Part shown: one piece after another, positions 37,583 to 47,227 of the stretch | How positions within the stretch are numbered: the stretch's first letter is position 1 | How the letters are laid out: each line of letters opens with the position of its first letter | Assembly: GCF_015352425.1 (NCBI RefSeq) | Contig: NZ_JADKNH010000001.1 | Location: 67,115 to 118,595 of the forward strand | Length of the DNA stretch: 51,481 bases | Direction: 5' to 3' | From: Fusibacter ferrireducens | GTDB lineage: Bacteria > Bacillota > Clostridia > Peptostreptococcales > Acidaminobacteraceae | Position numbers and translations under genes: made by a program | Notes under the pieces: model-generated | The model's input: only the letters and a program-made list of their open reading frames with translations | What the model was told of the DNA's origin: nothing | The model's database searches: none

Positions 37583-40500
37583 ATGAATAAAATTCAAAAA
37601 TATTCTTCGTTAAGTAAAGAAGATAAAGATATTTATCTTCAGGAAATTGTATCAGAATTGGAGTCTGCTAAAGTAAAGAAAGATAAAGTTAATGTATTAA
37701 AAATAGAAAGAGAAATAACTGCAATGCTTCGTTCAGAGTTTGTTGATGCCATGAAGACGGATTTTATTGGTCCCTATCCTGAAGAAGAGGAATTAAAAAT
37801 ATCAGAAAGTCCTTCTAGTAATTACTTGACAGGTATTTTACAGCCTAAATCTTTTGAAGACGAGGAGATAGTTGATTATATAGAAAGCAATATAGGGGAA
37901 AAAGCTCAAAATGAGTATATTAATAAACAAGAATTTGATGAGTATGAAAGAGATAGAAGTGAGAATGACGATGAAGAAGATGATGACAAAAATATTTCTA
38001 AATTTAAATCTCAAAGTTCAGCTGGTTTAAATTTCTTTTTAGATTTGGATGTTAAAAAATTAAATGTTCTTGCGACATGGGGGGAATATGAGACTGAAAC
38101 TTACAAGCAAGAATATATACCTAAAAATTCTGATGAAATAAAAATTAAAAATAAGAGAAGATATAGAAGAAAACAGATTAATAAAGATAAAAAATATATG
38201 ATAGATTTATTTGATGATAGAAAAGAATTGAAACTGACGGAGGATGGAATTTTTTTAAGGTGGGTTTGCTTCAAATTGCTTAACACAGAAAAAACTATGG
38301 TTGCTTTGTATTTGAGTAACGAAAGAGAAAAAAAGAGCAATAAACAAGATATTACAAAGAATATGTATCAAGTTGAACTTGAAGTTGAAGGAGTAGATTG
38401 TGAGCATCCTTTTGTATCTCGTACAGAGGCATATGGGTTTAAAACTTCAGAAGATTATTATTATAAAAACAAACCATATTTTGGTCAAGGATACGGTTGT
38501 GCTGTCAATTGGGAAAAACCAAAAGGACAACGTACATCAAAGATAAAAATTTCATTTCTTCCTACTGAAGAAATACCTGGTGTAAGTCCAGATAGGAAAA
38601 AGTTTATTGGTAAGTTATCTATGAAAAAGTTCTCTATGGATACTGAAAAAGAGAATACTATAGGTATACTTAATGCACTTGCTGATGAATATGAAGAATG
38701 GATAGATAAAGAAAAATATCATGAGTTTATGAATGATGAAAATTATAGATCTAAAGGTAATGACATAATAAAAAAATGTGAAGAATCACTTAGTAGCATA
38801 CGCAAAGGAATATTGTTACTCGATGATAATATTGTTTTTGAAAGCTTTAAATTCATGAACGAAGCACTTCATTTTTCAAGAGCACTTAGTAAATTTAGCA
38901 AAGATAGAAATGCAAAAGAAGCAGAGTTACTAGAACTTCGAACGGAAAATCATTCATTTTGGCGTCCGTTCCAGATCGCTTTTATTTTAAAAAATATTGA
39001 GAGTATTGTTGATAAAAAATCGAATGATAGCAAAAATGTAGAGCTGTTATATTTCCCCACTGGCGGAGGTAAGACAGAAGCTTATTTGGGGATAATTGTA
39101 TTTGCAATTGCGTTAAGAAGGTTCCGCAAAGATACAGATGTAAATTACGAATATGATGGTGGTGTTACCGTATTTCTGAGATATACACTAAGACTACTAA
39201 CAACACAGCAAAGAGATCGATTGTTAAAAGTTATTAGTGCAGCAGAACTTTTAAGACACGAAGGAAAATATAGATTGGGAAAGGCACCTATTTCTATTGG
39301 GTTTTGGGTTGGTGGCACTACAACACCAAATAAGTTTGATGATCTAGTTGAAAATGAATATAGAACAAGGTTCATAATAGAACGATTAAAGGGAAATTTA
39401 TACGATCAAATAAGAAGTTGTCCAATTTGTGGTACTAAGTTAACTGCTGAGTGTCATGACTTAAGCGTAAAGGGAAGAGAGAAGTTTCATAAAATCTATT
39501 GTTCAAAGAAAGGCTGTGCGTTCTCAAGGGAAAGTGGCAAAAGAATTCCTGTAGACCTTATAGATGAAGCCATATATAGAAATTGTCCAACGGTTGTTAT
39601 TGCAACAGTTGATAAATTTGCTCAAATAGCAACGAAAGAGGATTCTCATCTACTTTTTGGTAAGCGAGATAGGTATCTAGAGGGATATGGAAATATTCTT
39701 TGTGGGAGTGAATTTAAGAGTAGAAAAAAACCAAATATAGTAAAACCTTTTTTTCCTCCTGAATTGATTATTCAAGATGAATTACATCTTATAACGGGAC
39801 CGTTAGGAACACTTTATGGTCATTATGAAACTGCTATTGAGGAATTGTGTAGAATATATTATGATGACTGGACATTAATGCCCAAATATATTGCGTCTAC
39901 AGCAACAATTAGAAATGCATTGGATCAAATTCAGTCTTTGTATGGCAAAAAATTCACTCAATTTCCGGCTCCGGGTCATGAATCAGCTAGTTCTTTTTTT
40001 GCTGAAGAACTAGACTTAGATATTAATCCCTTTAGATTGTACGCCGGGATTTATGCACCCGGCTCATCTGTTAAAACAACGGTTCTAAGAGTTTACGCTG
40101 TAATTATTCAGACAGCTATGAGATTTAGAACTCATGAAATATTCAAGAATTATCTAGATCCATATTGGACACTGATTGGTTACTTTAATAGTAAGCGTGA
40201 GCTTGGTGGGACAGTTAGATTATTGCAGGACGATATTCCTAGCAGAGTAAAAGTTTTGGCTAATCGCAATAATGATGAAAAACCTAGAACAAATATAAAA
40301 TACAAGGAGATTACTTCAAGAATAAAATCAAAAGATATACCATTACTATTGGAAGAATTAGAAAATGGACTCAAAAATGGTGATAATGGAAATGAAATTT
40401 TAGATGCTGTAGTAGCAACCAATATGATAAGCGTGGGGATGGATGTTGATAGATTAGGTGTTATGGCAGTTACAGGTCAACCGAAGACAACTTCAGAATA

Positions 40501-41071
40501 TATTCAAGCAACAAGTAGAGTTGGACGTAGCATGCCAGGACTTGTTTTTAATATTATTAATCCTTACAGGAATAGAGATATGTCTCACTTTGAAAATTTT
40601 AAGGCTTATCATGGGCAACTGTATCGGTTTGTAGAGGGGACAACTGCAACACCTTTTTCTACGAGAGCACGTGAAAGATCGTTACATGCACTTTTGGTTG
40701 CGATGTTAAGAGGAATGCATGATGAAATGCGTGCAAATAATAAGGCATATAATTTAAATAAGCTTGAAGCTAATAAACTTAGTTTAACTATAGAACACTT
40801 ATTGGACCGAGTAAGAATTGTTGATCCGATGAACACTTTCGATACTGAATCAGAAATATTAGCCTTTATAGATGAGTGGAAGATACTTATTTCGAGTTTT
40901 GATCATTTGCATTATATAGAGTGGAATTCAAAAAATACTAAAGTAAAGAAGAAAAAACTTTTCAATTATCCTAATAATAAATGGGATAATCATGAAAGAA
41001 CGGCACTTCAATCGTTGAGAAATGTTGAAGAAGATGTAGAAATATATCATTGGGAGGGATATGATGTATAG
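37583..41071 (+). CDS. drmA: DISARM helicase DrmA
   Basis: A 1162-residue SF2-type helicase. Walker A is FPTGGGKTEAY with Lys497. Walker B is DELH at 732-735 (IQDELHLI). A zinc-ribbon-like insert lies at 613-640 (CPICG...CSKKGC). Motif V is in ATNMISVGMDVDRLG and motif VI is QATSRVGR (975-982). A strongly acidic segment (about 123-140, DDEEDDDK) is in the N-terminal third. DrmA with DrmB forms the DNA-binding core of DISARM; published work shows DrmAB loads on 5'-ended single-stranded DNA. The gene overlaps drmB, indicating coupled translation. Confidence 0.95.
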   Translation: MNKIQKYSSLSKEDKDIYLQEIVSELESAKVKKDKVNVLKIEREITAMLRSEFVDAMKTDFIGPYPEEEELKISESPSSNYLTGILQPKSFEDEEIVDYIESNIGEKAQNEYINKQEFDEYERDRSENDDEEDDDKNISKFKSQSSAGLNFFLDLDVKKLNVLATWGEYETETYKQEYIPKNSDEIKIKNKRRYRRKQINKDKKYMIDLFDDRKELKLTEDGIFLRWVCFKLLNTEKTMVALYLSNEREKKSNKQDITKNMYQVELEVEGVDCEHPFVSRTEAYGFKTSEDYYYKNKPYFGQGYGCAVNWEKPKGQRTSKIKISFLPTEEIPGVSPDRKKFIGKLSMKKFSMDTEKENTIGILNALADEYEEWIDKEKYHEFMNDENYRSKGNDIIKKCEESLSSIRKGILLLDDNIVFESFKFMNEALHFSRALSKFSKDRNAKEAELLELRTENHSFWRPFQIAFILKNIESIVDKKSNDSKNVELLYFPTGGGKTEAYLGIIVFAIALRRFRKDTDVNYEYDGGVTVFLRYTLRLLTTQQRDRLLKVISAAELLRHEGKYRLGKAPISIGFWVGGTTTPNKFDDLVENEYRTRFIIERLKGNLYDQIRSCPICGTKLTAECHDLSVKGREKFHKIYCSKKGCAFSRESGKRIPVDLIDEAIYRNCPTVVIATVDKFAQIATKEDSHLLFGKRDRYLEGYGNILCGSEFKSRKKPNIVKPFFPPELIIQDELHLITGPLGTLYGHYETAIEELCRIYYDDWTLMPKYIASTATIRNALDQIQSLYGKKFTQFPAPGHESASSFFAEELDLDINPFRLYAGIYAPGSSVKTTVLRVYAVIIQTAMRFRTHEIFKNYLDPYWTLIGYFNSKRELGGTVRLLQDDIPSRVKVLANRNNDEKPRTNIKYKEITSRIKSKDIPLLLEELENGLKNGDNGNEILDAVVATNMISVGMDVDRLGVMAVTGQPKTTSEYIQATSRVGRSMPGLVFNIINPYRNRDMSHFENFKAYHGQLYRFVEGTTATPFSTRARERSLHALLVAMLRGMHDEMRANNKAYNLNKLEANKLSLTIEHLLDRVRIVDPMNTFDTESEILAFIDEWKILISSFDHLHYIEWNSKNTKVKKKKLFNYPNNKWDNHERTALQSLRNVEEDVEIYHWEGYDV

Positions 41072-42887
41072 CAATAAAAAACCGACTATAAGTAAAATGC
41101 AACCACTTCAACTGTTAACAACATTTGGGCCTGGATCTATCCATGATGCGGTTAAAGATTCTTTAACAATATTAGATATTGATTATTGGAATGGTGGTTA
41201 TGCCCCAGAAGATTACATGGGCAAAGACATCAAATTCTTGCATTTTGCAAATTTACTAAGAGTTAAATCTTTTAAGGAACCAAAGCCAGGGAAAAAATCA
41301 ATACCATCAATATCATTTCCTGACTGGCATATATGCAAACGCTGTGGCTCTATGTTTAAACAATCAGAGAAAAAAATGAACCATGAGTATTCATGGAAGG
41401 GACCAAAATGTGATTGTGGAAGTGATGCTTTTCCCTCAAGATTTGTAGTATCGTGTGAAGCTGGTCATTTAGATGATTTTCCATACCGTGAATGGGTCCA
41501 TCACGGAACATCGAATTGTAATGGTGAATTAACAATGAAGAGTGATGGTTTTTCATCTGAATTAGATGCAATTAAAATTAGTTGTACTTGTGGCGCTAAA
41601 CGAACCTTAGCTGGAGCAACAACAACAAATAATTTTAGAGAGTATAAATGTTCTGGAAACCATCCGCATAGACCTGATCAATTTAATGAAAAATGCGATA
41701 AACATGTTATACCAAGCTTAAGAGGTGCATCAAGTATATATTTTCCAGTATTAAAAAGTGCATTAAAAATTCCTCCTTGGGATAATCCTAAACTTAAAAT
41801 AGTTGAGGAGATATATGAGGAAATAGAGAAGTTCTGGAATATGGAACTGAAAAGATATAATAAAACAAATGGTTATGGGCCTGAAAATGAAAGTGAGTTT
41901 TATTGGAAGACTGTAGAAGAGTATTATGATCTACAAATTGAAGAGAAGGGCATTATAAGCAAGGATGACTATATTGATGCGCTTGAGAAACTAAAAAATA
42001 ATGTCAATTCAACTTCAGAATTAAGACAAAAAGAATATGAATCTATTCTAAAAAATAGAGATATGAGCAACAAAAAAATTATTTGTGATTTTAAGGCTAG
42101 AGAAGTTGAATTATCACATGAGTTGGACCGTTATATAACAACGTTAGTCCGAATAGAGAAGTTAAAAGAAGTGATGGTTCTTAAAGGGTTTACTAGAAGT
42201 GGATTTCCAGATCCTGAAAATGATGATGACTCTAAGATCGTAGATCTCAATTATCAAAGGACAAACTGGTTGCCAGCAGTGACTATAAATGGAGAAGGTA
42301 TATTTATTGAGCTAAATAGAGCTGAACTTGATAGATGGAGTGGTAAACCTGAAATTAAAGAGTTGTCAAAAGAATATGAAGATAATTATAAATTATATTT
42401 AGAAGAACGAGGTTGGCAATACCAAAGTAAAAGGGATTCAAATTATGTTTTGCTTCATACGCTAGCACATATTTTAATTAAACAAATGTCATTGAAAAGC
42501 GGTTATTCTTCAACTGAAATTAAAGAAAGAATCTACTATAGTGAATCCATGTCCGGAATATTATTGTACACAGGATGTGCAGATAGAGAAGGGACTCTTG
42601 GTGGTTTAGAGGAAATGGGGAAAAAAGAAAAATTTGAGGAGTTGCTTTACGAAGCACTCCAAGAGGCAACAACTTGTTCATCTGACCCTGGATGTATGTA
42701 TTCAAATCCTTTCAAGGAAAGCGTTAATGGTGCAGCATGTCATTCTTGTACTATGATACCTGAAACGGCTTGTGAGAATGGTAACAGATTATTGGACCGA
42801 AGAATGCTTGTCTCAACAGGCAATAAAAAATATAGAGGATTTTTTGAAGAATTGGTGGAAGAAAAATGTGGCATAAGGATATTATAG
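41064..42887 (+). CDS. drmB: DISARM protein DrmB (DUF1998)
   Basis: A 607-residue protein. Near the N-terminus are zinc-finger-like cysteine pairs (CKRCG at about 91-95, CDCGS) and SCEAGHLDDFPYREWVHHG, typical of DrmB. The C-terminal DUF1998 region has LLHTLAHILIKQMSLKSG (about 463) and GILLYTGCADREGTLGGL, followed by more cysteines (CSSDPGC, CHSC). It partners DrmA. The ATG at 41064 is favoured over one codon earlier by the distance to GGAGGG; both overlap the drmA stop. drmC starts within its last codons. Confidence 0.95.
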   Translation: MYSNKKPTISKMQPLQLLTTFGPGSIHDAVKDSLTILDIDYWNGGYAPEDYMGKDIKFLHFANLLRVKSFKEPKPGKKSIPSISFPDWHICKRCGSMFKQSEKKMNHEYSWKGPKCDCGSDAFPSRFVVSCEAGHLDDFPYREWVHHGTSNCNGELTMKSDGFSSELDAIKISCTCGAKRTLAGATTTNNFREYKCSGNHPHRPDQFNEKCDKHVIPSLRGASSIYFPVLKSALKIPPWDNPKLKIVEEIYEEIEKFWNMELKRYNKTNGYGPENESEFYWKTVEEYYDLQIEEKGIISKDDYIDALEKLKNNVNSTSELRQKEYESILKNRDMSNKKIICDFKAREVELSHELDRYITTLVRIEKLKEVMVLKGFTRSGFPDPENDDDSKIVDLNYQRTNWLPAVTINGEGIFIELNRAELDRWSGKPEIKELSKEYEDNYKLYLEERGWQYQSKRDSNYVLLHTLAHILIKQMSLKSGYSSTEIKERIYYSESMSGILLYTGCADREGTLGGLEEMGKKEKFEELLYEALQEATTCSSDPGCMYSNPFKESVNGAACHSCTMIPETACENGNRLLDRRMLVSTGNKKYRGFFEELVEEKCGIRIL

Positions 42888-43576
42888 TTTCATTAGTGGC
42901 AACGCAAATAAAAAATGATATGATACGTTTCAAAAAGAAATTTGACGAAGGTTGTATTTTTGAGAATGAATTGTTAGAGTTTTCATCCATAAAAGAGATG
43001 AAAAAAAGGATTCCAGATATCACTAATGAGCAATGCATCTTTATGTTACAACTTGGAATTAAATTATTAGATAGCAATGATGAAGATACTGCTTTGATTG
43101 TTACAGCTCCGTTAGCAAGTGGTCTGAATGCTAGACGAACTGAACCAACATATGTAGAATTGATTAAAAAAGCTAAGAGAAGTATATTGCTTACAGGTTA
43201 CTCTATTTCCACGTATGCAGCAAGTATAATCAATGAGTTGCATTATGCGGCTAGATGTAGTATACCAATAGATTTTTATGTGAATGACTATAATAAAAAT
43301 AAGCATCACCTTGAAACACTTCAGTCTTTAAAATTGTCATCGGTAAGAATATATGACTTTGTGAAACCTGAAAAGTCAAATCAATCACTTCATGCAAAAA
43401 TACTTATAATAGATGATAAAGAAATATTAATTACTTCATCGAATCTTTCCTATAATGGTATGGGTGGTAATGTAGAATTAGGAGTTCTAATAAAATCAAG
43501 TGATAAAGCTAGAGAAATAAGAAAAGTATTCAACAAATTATACGATTCTAAAAGCTTTAAAAGAATTTACTGGTAA
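42866..43576 (+). CDS. drmC: DISARM phospholipase-D-like protein DrmC
   Basis: A 236-residue protein with a single PLD motif HAKILIIDD (His176, Lys178, Asp183) followed by SSNLSYNG. An active site of two motifs would need a dimer. In DISARM, DrmC is a PLD-superfamily component that was found to be partly dispensable for protection. It overlaps drmB by 22 bp. Confidence 0.93.
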   Translation: MWHKDIIVSLVATQIKNDMIRFKKKFDEGCIFENELLEFSSIKEMKKRIPDITNEQCIFMLQLGIKLLDSNDEDTALIVTAPLASGLNARRTEPTYVELIKKAKRSILLTGYSISTYAASIINELHYAARCSIPIDFYVNDYNKNKHHLETLQSLKLSSVRIYDFVKPEKSNQSLHAKILIIDDKEILITSSNLSYNGMGGNVELGVLIKSSDKAREIRKVFNKLYDSKSFKRIYW

Positions 43577-43645
43577 AGAAGAAAAGAGCAGCTTTATTCT
43601 TTGTTTTAGAATAAATTAGTAAAAAAGATATTGGTCTTTTCACTC

Positions 43646-43674
43646 TGTCCAATAGATTGATTTAGAGATATAAT
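43646..43674 (+). promoter_or_regulatory. Possible separate promoter of drmMII
   Basis: TATAAT at 43669-43674 with a weak -35 (TGTCCA) 17 bp upstream, in the 132-bp gap between drmC and the methyltransferase. The gap itself is the largest in the locus and suggests independent transcription. Confidence 0.3.
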
Positions 43675-43708
43675 AGAGATAGAAGAAATAATAAAGGTGG
43701 TGAGAGTT

Positions 43709-44947
43709 GTGAATTTTATAGATTTATTCTCAGGAGCAGGTGGTCTATCTGAAGGATTTATCAAAGCTGGATTTAATGCTGTTGCACATGTGGAGATAGA
43801 TAATTATGCATGTGCAACGATGGAAACAAGGACTGCATATCATAAATTAAAAGAACAAGGCAAACTTGAGATTTACAAATCTTATCTTAAAAAGGAAATT
43901 GATAGAGAAATGCTATTTCGACATATCGGAGAGGACATTAAAGAAACTGTCATAAATGAAAGCATATCAAATGAGACAATTCATTCAATTTTTAATCGGA
44001 TAGATACTCTTATGAAAAACCAAAATATAACAGAAATTCCTTTGATTATAGGAGGACCTCCTTGTCAAGCGTACTCAGTAGTAGGAAGATCGAGAGATCC
44101 AAATGGAATGAAAGATGACCCTAGAAATTTTCTCTATAGAATGTATATAAAATTCTTAATTAAATATAAGCCAAGAGCATTTGTATTTGAAAATGTATTG
44201 GGCATTAAATCTGCTCAAAATGGAAAGATATATGAAAATTTAAAAAGAGAAATGCAAGAAGCAGGCTATACTATAAATAATAGGATAATAGATGCATCAA
44301 AGTATGGTGTTTTACAAAGAAGAAAGAGAGTGATAATTGTAGGTTGGAGAAATGACTTATCTTATAAATATCCTGAGTTAGAGGAAATAGATAACCAATA
44401 TATGGTATCAGAAGTTTTTTGTGACTTGCCAAAGTTACAAGCAGGTGAAGCTGATATAACTGGGAAATATAGGGCTACTCCATCAAAATACTTAGTTGAG
44501 AGTGGAATAAGGAAACCTGATGATATACTTACACATCATGTTGCTAGGCCTCATATTGATAGAGATAAAAAAATATATTTAAAGGCGATTGATAGATGGT
44601 ATGATAAAGGTGAGCGTTTAAAATATACAGATTTAGAAAAAAATGAAATGACTCATAAGAATACTAAATCTTTTTTAGACCGATTTAAAGTTGTTGCTGA
44701 TAACTTAACCTATTCACAAACGGTCGTTGCTCATATAGCCAAAGATGGTCACTATTATATACACCCTGACAGAGAGCAATGTAGATCATTAACAGTTAGA
44801 GAAGCAGCAAGATTACAATCATTTCCAGATGATTACTATTTTGAAGGGCCTAGAACTTCAACTTTTAAACAAATTGGGAATGCTGTACCGCCAATCTTGG
44901 CAGAACAAATAGCAAAAAAAATGAAAGATTTGCTTAAATCTGAATAA
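43709..44947 (+). CDS. drmMII: DISARM DNA cytosine-5 methyltransferase DrmMII
   Basis: A 412-residue C5-cytosine methyltransferase. Motif I is DLFSGAGGLSEGF (5-17). Motif IV is GGPPCQAYS with catalytic Cys119. Motif VI is FENV (Glu161). Motif VIII is in the QRRKR region and motif X near the end is IGNAVPPILAEQIAKKM. The start is placed at a GTG (43709), five bases after AGGTGGTGA; an earlier GTG at 43697 falls on the binding site itself. It would mark host DNA so that DISARM spares it. A strong terminator follows. Confidence 0.93.
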   Translation: MNFIDLFSGAGGLSEGFIKAGFNAVAHVEIDNYACATMETRTAYHKLKEQGKLEIYKSYLKKEIDREMLFRHIGEDIKETVINESISNETIHSIFNRIDTLMKNQNITEIPLIIGGPPCQAYSVVGRSRDPNGMKDDPRNFLYRMYIKFLIKYKPRAFVFENVLGIKSAQNGKIYENLKREMQEAGYTINNRIIDASKYGVLQRRKRVIIVGWRNDLSYKYPELEEIDNQYMVSEVFCDLPKLQAGEADITGKYRATPSKYLVESGIRKPDDILTHHVARPHIDRDKKIYLKAIDRWYDKGERLKYTDLEKNEMTHKNTKSFLDRFKVVADNLTYSQTVVAHIAKDGHYYIHPDREQCRSLTVREAARLQSFPDDYYFEGPRTSTFKQIGNAVPPILAEQIAKKMKDLLKSE

Positions 44948-44999
44948 AAATCAAAATTTTATCGAAATAAATTCTGTTTGAAAAAATATTCTCGAAGGT

Positions 45000-45044
45000 A
45001 ATCTCTAACATGAATGGGATTATATTATGTAGAGATTTTTTTTA
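45000..45044 (+). terminator. Terminator of drmMII
   Basis: AATCTCTA pairs with TAGAGATT, with further pairing inside (ACAT/ATGT), followed by a run of eight T. Confidence 0.85.
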
Positions 45045-45130
45045 GTGCTGAAAAGGCAAATGTTTGATTGATCTAGTGTAAAAATAATTGATCTCTACAC
45101 CTATCCTCATCCTCAATTTATCGACAATAC

Positions 45131-45230
45131 AAAAAGTCCCCCACCACCTATATACATCAGCAGGGCTATCCGCAGCGACAGCGAGGACTCTAGCCCGAAG
45201 GGTGTATATAGGTGGTGGGGGATGGTTTTT
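45131..45230. repeat. Hairpin element, copy 2
   Basis: Arms TCCCCCACCACCTATATACA and TGTATATAGGTGGTGGGGGA form a perfect 20-bp stem around a 46-nt core (from TCAGCAGGGCTATCCGCAGC to CCCGAAGGG). The core has inner pairing GGGCTA/TAGCCC. Compared with copy 1 the core is in reverse orientation. The upstream 30 bp (CAATTTATCGACAATAC) are shared with copy 3. Confidence 0.95.
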
Positions 45231-45515
45231 ATACTATGTATCTCTTAAAGGCTATAAATATATTGTATGTCCAATCGATATTGATAGTGATAGAACCATT
45301 AATTTTTATGTGATACAATGGAAATATGTGAGTATTCCGGACTAAATTGAGCAGTGGTTCCGATGAATGAGACCAGTGGGTACATTTTTTTAGACCACCC
45401 ATTCTTGTCTATTAATCGCTTCATTATTGAGAAAATTAAAAGCTGCAAATACTATATGGAATATTGTTGTACATCTTATATGTGAGCCTAGGTTAAGCAT
45501 GACCATTCTATAACG
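45231..45515. other. Gap between hairpin copy 2 and IS21, with decayed IS end
   Basis: No gene seen. At about 45348-45400 the sequence GAGCAGTGGTTCCGATGAAT and a following AGACCAGTGGGTAC resemble the repeated terminal motifs of another IS21-type element. A related, inverted sequence lies near 48700-48770. Confidence 0.4.
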
Positions 45516-45679
45516 TTGCCTGTAGATTCCGACAGCAAAACTCCACTTGCACGGTGATATAGAGCCACTGTCACGGTTAAACAGAGCCACCTTCACGATG
45601 AGGTGAACCATTCTGCAATAAATCCTATAATGGTATCAGCACACATAAGTGTGACTACCATTACAGGAGGTCGATAATC

Positions 45680-47227
45680 ATGGTGAATTACCGAGAAATT
45701 CTTAGGTTGAAAAGCCTCGGCTACTCACAACGGCAGATTGCAGCAAGTGTACACAGCTCACGTAACACAGTAAAGGATGTGCTTGTTTTAGCTTCAAGTG
45801 TCGGTATTAAATGGCCACTAGATGAAGCTGCAACAAATGAGTCGCTCCACGAAGCCCTTTATCCAGGGCGTGTAGCAATATCAAGCGGCAGGCAACTACC
45901 AGACTATCCTTACATTCACAAGGAACTGGCAAAGCCCGGCGTTAATCTAACGTTGCTTTGGAGTGAATACTGCGAAAAGTGTTACAACGCAGGTGCAACT
46001 CCATACATGTACTCCCAGTTCTGTGACAAGTACAGACACTGGGCAAGAATCACCAAGGCAACTATGCGTATCAAACATAAACCAGGTGATACCATGCAGG
46101 TTGACTGGGCAGGTAATACAATACCGGTCCATGATTCGGTGACCGGTGAAGTAGACAAAGCCTATCTTTTCATTGCAGCGTTACCCTGTAGTTGTTATGT
46201 TTATGCAGAGGCCTGCTTGGATATGACATCCGCCAGTTGGCTTTCATGCCATGTTCATGCCTACGAATACTTTGGCGGTGTTACAAGACTGCTCATCCCC
46301 GACAACCTCAAGACTGGTGTCATCAAGAATACCCGAAATGAAACCATCTTGAACAGAAGCTATCAGGAGATGGCTGAACACTATGACACAGCCATTATTC
46401 CTGCTAGGGTGAAGCGCCCTAAAGACAAGAGTGTTGCTGAAGGCTCTGTGAAGTACGCATCCACCTGGATTATTGCGGCTTTGAGAAACCAAAAGTTTTT
46501 CACCATCGACGAGGTTAGACGGGCAGTGCGTGAAAAACTGGAGGAACTGAACAACTACCCATTTAAGAAACGAGAAGGGAATCGCCATAGTGCTTATTTT
46601 GATGAGGAACAAGCATTTATGAAACCACTCCCTGTAGCCCCGTTTGAACCGGCAGACTGGTCCTCTGCAACGATCCGTCCTGATTATCTCATAACGGATG
46701 GCATAAACAAATACTCAGTTCCTTTTGATTTAATCGGAGAAACGCTTGATATTCGAGTTACAAGCAAAGCTGTCGAGGCGTTCTACCATGGTTCAAGGGT
46801 AGCTTCCCACTCAAGGGTACACATGCAACAAAGAGATCCAATCACTAAGAAGGAACACATGCCGTCCGAGCACCAGAAGTACCTTGCCTATAACAAAGAA
46901 GATTTCCTTGTGTGGGCGATGTCAGTCGGACCGAAGACTACCGAAGTGGTTGAACGCTTCTTGTCTTCTGGGAAAGAGCCTGAACAGGGTTATAAATCAT
47001 GTGCCAGCCTAAGCAAACTTGCTGATAGTTATAGCAATAACCGGCTCGAAAAAGCCTGTGACCGTGTGCTGATTTACAGCAACTCACCTACTATTCGCAA
47101 CATTCGTACTATACTGAAAAACGGTCAGGATCGGTTGAAGAAGGAAAAACCACAACCACCTTCTCCAAACAGCTATGGCATCACCCGTGGTGCAGCCTAC
47201 TATGGGAAGGATGGTGATCAACAATGA
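45680..47227 (+). CDS. istA: IS21 transposase IstA
   Basis: A 515-residue DDE transposase. The N-terminal helix-turn-helix is RLKSLGYSQRQIAASVHSSRNTV. The catalytic triad is Asp142 (QVDWAG), Asp208 (IPDNLKTGV) and Glu254 (VAEGSVKY), all intact. It acts on the IS ends together with IstB. The gene overlaps istB by 4 bp (ATGA), so translation is coupled. AGGAGG precedes the ATG. Confidence 0.95.
   Translation: MVNYREILRLKSLGYSQRQIAASVHSSRNTVKDVLVLASSVGIKWPLDEAATNESLHEALYPGRVAISSGRQLPDYPYIHKELAKPGVNLTLLWSEYCEKCYNAGATPYMYSQFCDKYRHWARITKATMRIKHKPGDTMQVDWAGNTIPVHDSVTGEVDKAYLFIAALPCSCYVYAEACLDMTSASWLSCHVHAYEYFGGVTRLLIPDNLKTGVIKNTRNETILNRSYQEMAEHYDTAIIPARVKRPKDKSVAEGSVKYASTWIIAALRNQKFFTIDEVRRAVREKLEELNNYPFKKREGNRHSAYFDEEQAFMKPLPVAPFEPADWSSATIRPDYLITDGINKYSVPFDLIGETLDIRVTSKAVEAFYHGSRVASHSRVHMQQRDPITKKEHMPSEHQKYLAYNKEDFLVWAMSVGPKTTEVVERFLSSGKEPEQGYKSCASLSKLADSYSNNRLEKACDRVLIYSNSPTIRNIRTILKNGQDRLKKEKPQPPSPNSYGITRGAAYYGKDGDQQ

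Noticed and set aside
34704-45230. Hairpin copies read as integron attC sites
   Set aside because: attC sites have conserved outer boxes and variable loops. Here the core is conserved and the arms vary, and no integrase gene is seen.
45088-45345. Open frame of 85 codons near hairpin copy 2
   Set aside because: It runs straight through the hairpin element, which is palindromic, and has no ribosome binding site or recognisable sequence.
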